In this document: positions 8,529-15,771 of the stretch, piece after piece
How positions within the stretch are numbered: position 1 is the stretch's first letter
How the letters are laid out: each line of letters begins with the position of its first letter
Source of the DNA: Candidatus Methylacidiphilum fumarolicum
Lineage (GTDB): Bacteria > Verrucomicrobiota > Verrucomicrobiia > Methylacidiphilales > Methylacidiphilaceae
Length of the DNA stretch: 64,000 nucleotides
NCBI RefSeq assembly: GCF_949774925.1
Contig: NZ_OX458932.1
Span: forward strand, 558,001 to 622,000
Reading direction: 5' to 3'
Made by a program: the position numbers and the translations under genes
The notes under the pieces: generated by a model
Database searches by the model: none
The model's input: only the letters and a program-made list of their open reading frames with translations
What the model was told of the DNA's origin: nothing

Positions 8529-8545
8529 TTGGCATCTTCCTTGCT
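8529..8545 (+). promoter_or_regulatory. Sigma-54 promoter of nifT operon
   Basis: TTGGCATCTTCCTTGCT is the best -24/-12 match in the window (TGGCAT-N5-TTGCT, GG to GC spacing 10). Transcription would begin near 8557, 16 bp before the nifT start. Confidence 0.82.
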
Positions 8546-8572
8546 ATCAAAAAACTAAGAAATCTTCTACCG

Positions 8573-8782
8573 ATGAAAATCATGCTAAGAAAGAAGGAAG
8601 CTGGTGAAATAACGATTTATATCGCAAAAAAAGATTTGGAGGAACCGATCATCAGCTCTGACAAAAAAGAGTTGTTTGGAGGGGTTGTTACACTTGCCAA
8701 TGGGATGAAATTTCTTCTGCCCGAAATGCCTCCTGATACAAAATTGCCTATAACCCTGGAAGCACGAAAAATTGAAGGCTAA
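8573..8782 (+). CDS. nifT: NifT/FixU family protein
   Basis: A 69-residue NifT (FixU) protein, a small conserved companion of nitrogenase structural and maturation genes whose biochemical role is not settled. Recognisable are the start MKIMLRKKEAGEITIYIAKK, KDLEEP and the block VTLANGMKFLLPEM. It is first in an operon driven by the sigma-54 promoter at 8529 with a NifA site at 8404. Unlike the common nifHDKT arrangement it is not next to nifHDK here but leads a DegT-like gene, a small gene and a SIR2-like gene. Confidence 0.88.
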   Translation: MKIMLRKKEAGEITIYIAKKDLEEPIISSDKKELFGGVVTLANGMKFLLPEMPPDTKLPITLEARKIEG

Positions 8783-8815
8783 CTCATTGGACGTTGTATT
8801 TCTTGAGAAAAAATA

Positions 8816-9964
8816 ATGAAGGCAAAACCAATAAAGTTTTCAGATCCTGACATGACCAATCAGGAGTTGGAAGTGTTGTATCGGATCCTTAGCTCAAATG
8901 AGCTTAGCGAAGGATCCGAAATAGAATTATTTGAAAGAAGTTTTGCCCAGTATGTTAACAGAAAATTTGGTGTCAGTTTTTGCAGTTCTAAAGTTGCTTT
9001 TTTGCTGTCTTTAAAGGCACTTGGCTTAAAGAAAGGGAGTGAAGTTATTCTTTCTGCCGCATCTTGGCGCGACCTTGGTCAGGTTCTGCTGTGGGCAGAG
9101 CTTACCCCGAAGTATGTGGACATCGATTATTGGTCTATGGCCATTGATCCAGCAAAAGTAGTAAAAGCTCTGAGCCCAAAGACCAAAGCGCTCATTGGGT
9201 TGAACCCTAATGGTCATCCTGCCAATTGGTCCGAACTAGAAAAAATAGCAAAGGAAAATTCTCTCTATCTGATAGAGGATGCAACCGAATCGATTGGATC
9301 GGTTTATCAAGGGAAAGTCGTCGGTTCCTTTGGCATCCTATCGATTTTCGATTTTTCACAACCTTCAGCTCTTGTGACAGGCAGAGGAGCCATGGTGGTG
9401 ACGGATTCAGAAGAGCTAGCCTTTCACCTTAGAATGATGAGGGAGAGAACGGCTGAGGAAAGAAAATCAGTTGTCAAATCAAGACTCCCTTCTTTAGGTT
9501 GTTCGATGAGTAATCTAGAAGCTGCTCTTGGTTTAGCTCAATTGAACAGGATCGATAGTATTTTACAAAAAAGAAAGGATGTAGAAGCATTTTATACGCA
9601 GCTTCTCGGTGGTTTTGAAGGAATAAAAGATCCCTATGTTTCACCAGAAGCTACGGAGGTCCATTGGTTTTCTTATGTTGTGCATTTGGGTACAAGGTTT
9701 TCCCGATCAAGCAGAGATGCTATTATTGAAGATCTAAAACGGGAGAATATAGAAGCTTTTCCTTATTGTTATCCTTTACATATCTCTAGTTGGGCAATGG
9801 AAAGTGGGGTCCATAAAGGGATGTTGCCGATGAGCGAACGAGTAGCCGATAGAACCATCGCTTTGCCATTCTATGGGCTGCTAGATTTTGAACAAGTTGC
9901 TTGTATTGTCAAGACCCTTAAGGATGCTTCCCTGAATGTAGGGGCGGGAGCCGCTATTTACTGA
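8816..9964 (+). CDS. DegT/DnrJ/EryC1-fold protein lacking the PLP lysine
   Basis: A 382-residue protein with the fold-type-I sugar-aminotransferase family layout: N-terminal block ending NELSEGSEIELFE, the cofactor-contact region YLIEDATESIG (D155) and the segment FDFSQPSALVTGRGAMVV (178-195). In active family members that segment reads S-F-x-x-x-K-x-x-x-T-G-x-G-G; here the lysine position is serine (about S184), so a normal internal aldimine cannot form there. It follows nifT by 33 bp under the same sigma-54 promoter. It may be a scaffold or sensor, or a lysine-independent PLP enzyme. Confidence 0.82.
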   Translation: MKAKPIKFSDPDMTNQELEVLYRILSSNELSEGSEIELFERSFAQYVNRKFGVSFCSSKVAFLLSLKALGLKKGSEVILSAASWRDLGQVLLWAELTPKYVDIDYWSMAIDPAKVVKALSPKTKALIGLNPNGHPANWSELEKIAKENSLYLIEDATESIGSVYQGKVVGSFGILSIFDFSQPSALVTGRGAMVVTDSEELAFHLRMMRERTAEERKSVVKSRLPSLGCSMSNLEAALGLAQLNRIDSILQKRKDVEAFYTQLLGGFEGIKDPYVSPEATEVHWFSYVVHLGTRFSRSSRDAIIEDLKRENIEAFPYCYPLHISSWAMESGVHKGMLPMSERVADRTIALPFYGLLDFEQVACIVKTLKDASLNVGAGAAIY

Positions 9965-9977
9965 AAAGAGAGCTACT

Positions 9978-10202
9978 ATGGATGAACGACCTGTTATAAT
10001 TCATGTGCGATTTGGGCCTGATGGTGGGGTAAGGGAGATTTCTGAAAGACCTTTCAATGTATCCGCACAAGACTGGTTTTATTTTCTTTGGGGAAAAGCT
10101 GGGGATAAATTCCAAGCCTTGTCTGGTGGGAGAGGTATTTTCAGGCTTTCGATGGAATATTTAGAAAAGCTGAAAAAGGAAAAGGAAACCGATGGAAAAT
10201 GA
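9978..10202 (+). CDS. Small nif-operon protein of unknown function
   Basis: A 74-residue soluble protein that I do not assign to a named family, although comparable small proteins with an LSGGRGIFRL-like segment occur in nif gene clusters in my recollection. Visible features are a beta-rich N-terminus (VIIHVRFGPDGGV), an aromatic patch (DWFYFLWGKAG) and LSGGRGIFRLS near residue 50-60. It starts 13 bp after the DegT-like gene and its stop overlaps the SIR2-like start by 11 bp, so it is firmly part of the nifT operon. Confidence 0.75.
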   Translation: MDERPVIIHVRFGPDGGVREISERPFNVSAQDWFYFLWGKAGDKFQALSGGRGIFRLSMEYLEKLKKEKETDGK

Positions 10203-11064
10203 AACGAACAAAGTTGAAAGGGATCTGGAAGAGATTGTAGCATTTATTGCATTAGGAAAAGTCGTTCCATTCCTAGGACCGGGTATTTTAGGATTTAGCA
10301 AGAACGCAGAATCTGTTCCTCAAAGTCCTGAAATGCTTGCTGAAAGCCTAGCTGCATTGGTTGCGGTCCCTTCCAGAATAAGAAAAAACCTTTGGAGTGC
10401 CAGCCAGTACATTGAAAATTATAGGCATAGAAAAACATTAAAAACTCTTTTAAGCCAGATATTTGATGCTGATTTGGAACCAAACGATCTGCAACGATGG
10501 TTGGCTCGAATCCCCCAACTTCCCCTGGTGGTGGATGTTTGGTATGATGCTTCTTTTAGCGTTGCTTTGAAAGAAGAAAGGCAATCTTGGGGACAGATTC
10601 AAGGAGTAAGTCAGGCAGAATACCCTGGGAACTGGGTAAAAGCCTACGATTGGGAAGATAGGGAGGTTGGAATGGAAGCTGCCTTTGCATGGCAAACTGT
10701 CCTCTACAAGCCAATAGGCTCAGTAAAGCCTCAAAAAAATTTCATAATATCTGATTCAGACTATGTTGAAGTCTTGACAGAGATAGACATCCAGACTCCT
10801 ATTCCCGATCTGATAAAGGAATTAAGAAAAGATAAGCATTTTCTTTTTTTAGGTTGCCGATTCCAAAGCCAAATCGAAAGGACATGGGCCAGGCAGATTA
10901 TTAAAAGATCTTCTGCTGTCCACTGGGCAGTTCTTACTAGTCCACTAACAAAAAACGAAAAGCGGTTTCTTGTTGAACAAAACATAAAACAGCTAGATCT
11001 ACCCCTGGATGTTTTTGCTCGTAAACTTTTTGCTTCCCCCTCTTTTGCTTTGCCTTTGTCATAA
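10192..11064 (+). CDS. SIR2-like domain protein of the nifT operon
   Basis: A 290-residue protein resembling the SIR2_2-type NAD-binding domain: a glycine-rich start (LGKVVPFLGPGILG, residues 21-34), a central helical insertion, and the late strand-loop KHFLFLGCRF (215-224), typical of SIR2-like domains of NADase or unknown activity. No zinc-ribbon of true sirtuins is present. It overlaps the small upstream gene and is controlled with nifT. SIR2-like domains elsewhere act in antiphage NADases, but here there is no defence partner, and operon context points to nitrogen fixation. Activity is unknown. Confidence 0.72.
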   Translation: MENETNKVERDLEEIVAFIALGKVVPFLGPGILGFSKNAESVPQSPEMLAESLAALVAVPSRIRKNLWSASQYIENYRHRKTLKTLLSQIFDADLEPNDLQRWLARIPQLPLVVDVWYDASFSVALKEERQSWGQIQGVSQAEYPGNWVKAYDWEDREVGMEAAFAWQTVLYKPIGSVKPQKNFIISDSDYVEVLTEIDIQTPIPDLIKELRKDKHFLFLGCRFQSQIERTWARQIIKRSSAVHWAVLTSPLTKNEKRFLVEQNIKQLDLPLDVFARKLFASPSFALPLS

Positions 11065-11093
11065 TGGGGTAAATATCCAGACCTAGGCTAAAA

Positions 11094-11109
11094 TGTAAGA
11101 AAATTAACA
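11094..11109 (+). promoter_or_regulatory. NifA upstream activator site for nifW-fixABCX
   Basis: TGTAAGAAAATTAACA is an exact TGT-N10-ACA site about 78 bp upstream of the -24 element at 11172. Confidence 0.75.
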
Positions 11110-11171
11110 GAAATGAAAGGTCTTGTTCGCATGCCAAGTTTTCTCCCAGAGAGAAATCCAGAAAGAAACTC

Positions 11172-11188
11172 TTGGCATGATAACTGCT
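11172..11188 (+). promoter_or_regulatory. Sigma-54 promoter of nifW-fixABCX
   Basis: TTGGCATGATAACTGCT has the 10-base GG to GC spacing. Its core is nearly the same as the promoter at 7587. Expected transcript start is near 11199, which places the nifW start at 11219. Confidence 0.78.
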
Positions 11189-11218
11189 AAAATGAACTCA
11201 GAAAGAACAGGAAGTGCA

Positions 11219-11584
11219 ATGGCTGAAGCTATTTTGAAACAGATGGAAAAACTCGAAGCAGCCGAAGATTTCTTTAAATTGTTTGAGGTCCCCTATGATC
11301 TAAGAGTGCTTAGGGTCTATAGACTCCATATCCTGCAAAGATTTCATGATTATATAGCTGCGGCTTCTTTAGATATCTCTTCGAAAACGGATGAGGAGAT
11401 CAAGCAGTCTTATGCTGAACTCCTTGCTAGGGCCTACGAAGATTTTGTCCATTCTAATGCCCAGAATGAAAAGGTTTTTAAAGTATTTAAAGAGCAGGGG
11501 AATCCTCCGCCACAGAAAGCTATTCAATTCGTATCCATTGATACATTGGTAGGGAAGGAGAAACTCAAAAGGAAAACACAATAA
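11219..11584 (+). CDS. nifW: NifW nitrogenase-protective protein
   Basis: NifW stabilises the MoFe protein, possibly during maturation or against oxygen. The 121-residue product carries the family core LEAAEDFFKLFEVPYD and VYRLHILQRFHDYI. ATG 11219 is chosen because an AACAGGAAG ribosome site precedes it and because the sigma-54 promoter at 11172 would start RNA at about 11199; in-frame ATGs upstream (11123, 11192) fall before or at the transcript start. The stop is 12 bp from fixA, so nifW and fixABCX form one unit. Confidence 0.92.
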   Translation: MAEAILKQMEKLEAAEDFFKLFEVPYDLRVLRVYRLHILQRFHDYIAAASLDISSKTDEEIKQSYAELLARAYEDFVHSNAQNEKVFKVFKEQGNPPPQKAIQFVSIDTLVGKEKLKRKTQ

Positions 11585-11596
11585 AGAGTTGTTTTT

Positions 11597-12436
11597 ATGC
11601 ATGTAGTCATTCTTGTAAAACAAGTTCCAGACTCAAGCCAGATTAGAGTCCATCCTCAGACAGGAACGATTATGCGTCAAGGTGTACCGGCAATCCTAAA
11701 TCCATATGATCTGTTTGCTCTTGAGAAAGCTTTGGAATTGAAGGATGTCTATGGCAGCTTTTTGACGGTTCTTTCCATGGGGCCTTTACAGGCAGAGGCA
11801 GCGTTGAGAAAAGCCCTTTCTTATGGAGCCGATGAGGCGATCCTTTTGTCGGATAGGGCCTTTGCGGGGTCCGATACACTCGCCACTTCTTATGCGTTGG
11901 CAGCGGCGTTAAGAAAAATCGATTCCTACCGGAAAATCGATATCGTTTTTGCTGGCAAGCAAACAATTGATGGGGATACAGGACAGGTTGGCCCAGGGGT
12001 GGCTAGACGACTTGGATTGCAGCTATTGACCTATGTTCAAGAAATCAAGCATATCGATTATGAAAAAAAGAAGGTTTTGGTACACCGAAAAAGTGAAAAG
12101 GGCATTCAGGTTGTCTCGTCACAATTACCCTGTTTGATGACGATTCTTGATGGCAACAGCTCTATCCGATATGCCTCCTTGCCCAATATGATTCGTGCTG
12201 CTAAAGCCCCTGTAAAGATTTGGAATAGGATGGATGCAGGGATTGAAGATATATCAAAGATTGGTCTTAAGGGATCCCCGACGGTGGTAGGCAAGGTATT
12301 TGCTCCGCAAAATACGAGAGGTCCAGCGGAAATGATTGAAGGGGATGAGCCAGAGCTGCTGTGCTCTATCCTAATAGAAAAGCTTTTCGAAAAATATCCA
12401 GAAGTGGAAAAAGAAGTCCTTCAACAAGTTCGGTAG
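11597..12436 (+). CDS. fixA: FixA, electron-transfer flavoprotein beta subunit
   Basis: Beta subunit (279 residues) of the FixABCX complex, which bifurcates electrons from NADH to quinone and to ferredoxin or flavodoxin, feeding nitrogenase. It begins MHVVILVKQVPDSSQIRV and has the nucleotide-binding signature DIVFAGKQTIDGDTGQVGP typical of EtfB/FixA. Linked with nifW upstream and fixB, fixC and fixX downstream on the same strand. Context and the presence of FixC and FixX distinguish it from a fatty-acid-oxidation EtfB. Confidence 0.93.
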   Translation: MHVVILVKQVPDSSQIRVHPQTGTIMRQGVPAILNPYDLFALEKALELKDVYGSFLTVLSMGPLQAEAALRKALSYGADEAILLSDRAFAGSDTLATSYALAAALRKIDSYRKIDIVFAGKQTIDGDTGQVGPGVARRLGLQLLTYVQEIKHIDYEKKKVLVHRKSEKGIQVVSSQLPCLMTILDGNSSIRYASLPNMIRAAKAPVKIWNRMDAGIEDISKIGLKGSPTVVGKVFAPQNTRGPAEMIEGDEPELLCSILIEKLFEKYPEVEKEVLQQVR

Positions 12437-12518
12437 CCAAAGAAAGGGAAAGAAAGAAGAGGGGCCAAAGGCGTACTGCGGCTTTAGAAGACCTAAACAG
12501 TGCAATAAAGATGAGGCT

Positions 12519-13643
12519 ATGAGTGAGATTGAGGAGAAACCAAAAAATCAGAAAAGAAAGAAGGTTAGTCTAGATCCAAGACTTTCTGAATACAGAGGCA
12601 TCTGGGTCTTTATCGAACAGGAAGAGGCAAAGGTACATCCTGTGAGTTGGGAACTATTAGGGAAAGCTTGCGTTTTAGCTAAATTTTTAGGGGTCGATGT
12701 AGGCGCAGTTGTCTTTGGTGGCAACCAGGAAGTGGTCGATACAATCAGTAAGGATGCTATTGCTTATGGTGCGGATATCGTCTATCAAGTTGTTGATCCC
12801 TCTCTTGCTGATTATCGCAGCGATCCGTTTACAGAATGCTTGGTGCAATTGGTCAAAAAATATAAACCGGAAATTCTTCTGCTTGGGGCTACCTCTTTGA
12901 GTAGAGATTTAGCTAGCAGTGTGGCTACGTTCCTTGAAACGGGACTGACTGCTGACTGCACCGAGCTGACTATAAACCTAGAAAATCGTAGCTTAGAAGC
13001 AACAAGACCGACTTTTGGAGGTAGTCTTCTTTGTACAATTTTAACCCTTAATTACAGGCCACAAATGGCTACGGTAAGACCTGGAGTCTTCCCTATCCCT
13101 TTACCTAATACCGACAGGAAGGGAATGATTATAAGGGAACAGCTACAGTTTAATGAAGCAAGCTTTGTTACGAAAGTCTTAGGCTTTATTCCTGATCCAT
13201 ACAAAGCGTCTGAGAGACTGTCCCAGGCTGATGTTGTGATTGGAGGGGGAAGGGGATTAAAACAGGCAAGCCATTTTTCTCTTTTAAGAGAACTGGCTAT
13301 GCTATTAGGTGGGGAAGTGGGAGGCACAAGACCGGTTGTTCAAGCTGGTTGGTTGGAAGCCGAAAGGCAAATAGGGCAAACGGGCAAGACCATAAGGCCA
13401 AAAGTCTATATAGCTGTAGGAATTTCTGGTGCCGTTCAGCACCGGGTAGGAATTGAAAAGGCAGGAACGATTGTTGCTATTAATAATGATCCGAACGCTC
13501 CAATTTTTGACTATGCAGATATTGGCATTGTTGGAGATTTTCTTGAAGTTATTCCTGCTATGATCCGGGTTGTGAAAAATAAAATTTCCTTAAAGTACGA
13601 CTGTCTAAAGAAACAAGGGGTTGGAAAGGCTGAAGAGCTATGA
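12519..13643 (+). CDS. fixB: FixB, electron-transfer flavoprotein alpha subunit
   Basis: Alpha subunit (374 residues) of FixABCX. The N-terminal half is the alpha/beta domain facing FixA; the C-terminal FAD domain shows VVIGGGRGLK, GGEVGGTRPVVQAGW, QIGQTGKTIRPKVYIAVGIS and GAVQHRVGI, the standard EtfA FAD-binding series. An extension of about 25 charged residues precedes the core. It starts 82 bp after fixA and overlaps fixC by 4 bp. Confidence 0.93.
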   Translation: MSEIEEKPKNQKRKKVSLDPRLSEYRGIWVFIEQEEAKVHPVSWELLGKACVLAKFLGVDVGAVVFGGNQEVVDTISKDAIAYGADIVYQVVDPSLADYRSDPFTECLVQLVKKYKPEILLLGATSLSRDLASSVATFLETGLTADCTELTINLENRSLEATRPTFGGSLLCTILTLNYRPQMATVRPGVFPIPLPNTDRKGMIIREQLQFNEASFVTKVLGFIPDPYKASERLSQADVVIGGGRGLKQASHFSLLRELAMLLGGEVGGTRPVVQAGWLEAERQIGQTGKTIRPKVYIAVGISGAVQHRVGIEKAGTIVAINNDPNAPIFDYADIGIVGDFLEVIPAMIRVVKNKISLKYDCLKKQGVGKAEEL

Positions 13644-14938
13644 AAGAAAAATACGATTGTATCGTTGTTGGTGCTGGACCAGGAGGCACGGCTGCAGCCT
13701 ATACATTAGCTAGCAATGGACTCAATGTGATCCAGTTGGAGCGTGGGGAATATCCCGGCTCTAAGAATGTGCAAGGAGCAGTGTTGTATGCCAATTCTCT
13801 GGAGAAAATTATTCCAGAATTTCGTATGGATGCCCCACTTGAGCGTTTTCTTGCCGAACAACGGGTATGGATTATTGACAAAGATGCCTATGTTGGGACC
13901 ACCCACCGGACAGCTGCATTGAATTGGGACAATGCCGATAGGTATACTATTTTGCGTGCGCCATTTGACAGATGGTTTTCGAAAAAAGCACAAGAAGCTG
14001 GAGTGCTTTTGATTTGTGAGACGACGGTGCTTGATCTGATTAAAGAAAAGGAGCGGGTAATTGGAGTAAGAACAGACAGAGAAGATGGAGAGCTCTATGG
14101 GGAAGTGGTGATACTGGCGGATGGGGTTAATTCTATGCTCGCAAGAAAAGCGGGGTTCAGAAAAGAGATAGTGCCCAAAGAAGTTGCTCTTGGAGTAAAG
14201 GAAACCATTTTTATTCCCCAAGAAATTTTAGAGAACCGTTTTGGCCTAGTAGACAATCAAGGGGTTGCTATTGAAATGCTAGGTTCTATCACTCGAGGAA
14301 TGCTCGGTACAGCTTTTCTTTATACCAATAAAGAATCTATATCCATTGGGATTGGTTGTTTATTGGCTGATTTAAAGAAAGAGAAAATCCCACCGTTTGA
14401 ACTTCTAGAGTCTTTGAAAAACCATCCAGCAGTCAAACCATTGATCGTTGGAGGAGAGGCTAAAGAATATTCGGCCCATTTGATACCAGAGGGAGGATAT
14501 CATGCAATGCCACAAATTTATGGTGAAGGCTGGATGGTTGTTGGTGATGCAGCCATGTTTGTTAATTCTATTCATAGAGAAGGATCGAATCTGGCTATGG
14601 AATCAGGGAGGTTGGCTGCCGAAACGGTCATTGAAATTAAAAAGAAAAAAGGAAGGTTTAATAAGGAGAATTTGGCTCTCTATAAAGAAAAACTCGAAAA
14701 GAGTTTTGTCCTGAAGGACCTCAGGAAGTACAAGAATTTTCATGCTTTGATTGGAAAAAATCGGCATTTCTTGACCACCTATCCAGAAATTATGAATGAT
14801 TCTCTGTTCTCTCTTCTTAAAGTGGATGGAGTAGATAAGAGAACGAAGGAAAAAGAGACGATCAAAAATATCCTAAAGAAAAGATCGGTTTCAGGTATTC
14901 TTCAAGACGCAATTCAGCTATGGAGGGCTACAAGATGA
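13640..14938 (+). CDS. fixC: FixC, ETF-quinone oxidoreductase-like flavoprotein
   Basis: Membrane-associated flavoprotein of 432 residues that passes electrons from FixAB to quinone. The N-terminal dinucleotide-binding motif is VVGAGPGGTAAAYTL and the late FAD contact is GWMVVGDAAMFVN. It lacks a C-terminal ferredoxin domain, which is supplied by the separate FixX gene that overlaps its stop by 4 bp (ATGA). Length and motifs match the FixC/geranylgeranyl-reductase-like group. Confidence 0.93.
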   Translation: MKEKYDCIVVGAGPGGTAAAYTLASNGLNVIQLERGEYPGSKNVQGAVLYANSLEKIIPEFRMDAPLERFLAEQRVWIIDKDAYVGTTHRTAALNWDNADRYTILRAPFDRWFSKKAQEAGVLLICETTVLDLIKEKERVIGVRTDREDGELYGEVVILADGVNSMLARKAGFRKEIVPKEVALGVKETIFIPQEILENRFGLVDNQGVAIEMLGSITRGMLGTAFLYTNKESISIGIGCLLADLKKEKIPPFELLESLKNHPAVKPLIVGGEAKEYSAHLIPEGGYHAMPQIYGEGWMVVGDAAMFVNSIHREGSNLAMESGRLAAETVIEIKKKKGRFNKENLALYKEKLEKSFVLKDLRKYKNFHALIGKNRHFLTTYPEIMNDSLFSLLKVDGVDKRTKEKETIKNILKKRSVSGILQDAIQLWRATR

Positions 14939-15219
14939 TTCAGATTGAGGAAAAACTCTACCAGAATCGCTATCGAGTGGATGAAGGCAGGCCTCATATT
15001 AAAATAAAGAATCGAGAAACCTGCACACTCTGTTATGACAAAAGTTGTACTGTGCTTTGTCCAGCCGGCTGCTATAGGAAGAATGAGACGGAGGAGGTGA
15101 CATTGATTACTGACGGCTGTCTGGAGTGTGGAACTTGTCAGATCATCTGCATGGAGCATAAAAATATCCAATGGGAATATCCTAGAGGTGGCTTTGGGAT
15201 CCTCTATAAGTTTGGATGA
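14935..15219 (+). CDS. fixX: FixX ferredoxin-like protein
   Basis: Ferredoxin-like electron carrier of 94 residues that partners FixC. Cysteines at 62, 65, 68 and 72 form C-x2-C-x2-C-x3-C within CLECGTCQIIC, and an earlier set C30, C33, C38, C42 and C46 matches the FixX pattern (CTLCYDKSC). The ATG at 14935 overlaps the fixC stop, so translation is coupled; an upstream in-frame ATG at 14920 inside fixC is less likely. It is the last gene of the nifW-fixABCX operon. Confidence 0.9.
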   Translation: MIQIEEKLYQNRYRVDEGRPHIKIKNRETCTLCYDKSCTVLCPAGCYRKNETEEVTLITDGCLECGTCQIICMEHKNIQWEYPRGGFGILYKFG

Positions 15220-15238
15220 GCCGTTCTGTTAGACTTAC

Positions 15239-15480
15239 TCATTTCAGCTCGTCAGCCGAAACAAAGATGACTTCCTGCCTCATCGAGGCCAGTTTTACCG
15301 CCGTCTTGCGACGACGGCTAGAACCTTCCCCTCTATAGGCTTCAGATCCATCAGAACTCGCCGTAGACCTGCCTTGTACTGCCAAGCCATACGCTAAGGG
15401 ATTCTTGTCTGCATTCACGTCCCGGTCCTGGAGGGTTCCACAGTCCGGGTAGGTCCACTGGCAAACCACCACGCCGCAGA
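15239..15480 (-). pseudogene. 3' fragment of an IS200/IS605-type tnpB
   Basis: Reading the minus strand, the frame gives a TnpB zinc-finger/RuvC end with WTYPDCGTLQDRDVNADKN and a tail ending SMRQEVIFVSADELK. The block corresponds to the third catalytic region (DRDVNAAKN in intact TnpB). Everything upstream of it is missing or replaced by an IS607 relic at 15520, and the first zinc-finger cysteine pair is not recognisable. It abuts the fixX stop by 19 bp. Confidence 0.75.
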
Positions 15481-15519
15481 ACTGACGGCATGCGATGCTT
15501 TTGGAGAGCTTAACCCATA

Positions 15520-15752
15520 ATAGCGAGCTACCGCTTGTTTGGAATCCCGATGAGGAGGATTGTTCTGAGGTGGACGACTCCAGGCTCAGGAGGGGTGTCA
15601 TTTTGGATAGCCAAGATAACACGCTAATTTTATCCCGCTTTCCCCGGAGAATGAAACAGCCTTGGCAATCCCGAGTCATCCCGTTACAAAACCAAGCTAA
15701 AAAAAAACTCGGGTCAGGCGTAAGTAAGCCCCGAGTTTGTTTTTAAGAACAG
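15520..15752 (+). mobile_element. Right-end relic of the local IS607-type family
   Basis: This fragment shares the 3'-end tract of the fuller IS607 relics at 34.4-36.1 kb and 41.3-43.1 kb: TAATAGCGAGCTACCG, GGAATCCCGATGAGG, GATAACACGCTAATT, ATCCCGCTTTCCCCGGAGAA and a terminal TTTTTAAGAACAG. No coding part remains. It is fused head-on to the tnpB fragment at 15239. Together they fill the 550-bp gap between fixX and the SYLF gene. Confidence 0.65.
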
Positions 15753-15771
15753 AACTTCTCAAGATAATAAC

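Noticed and set aside
10192-11064. SIR2-like gene as part of an antiphage defence system
   Set aside because: There is no defence partner gene nearby and the gene is in a NifA/sigma-54 nif operon.
13706-14221. 171-codon minus-strand frame opposite fixC
   Set aside because: It lies wholly within fixC and shows no domain or ribosome site; treated as a shadow.
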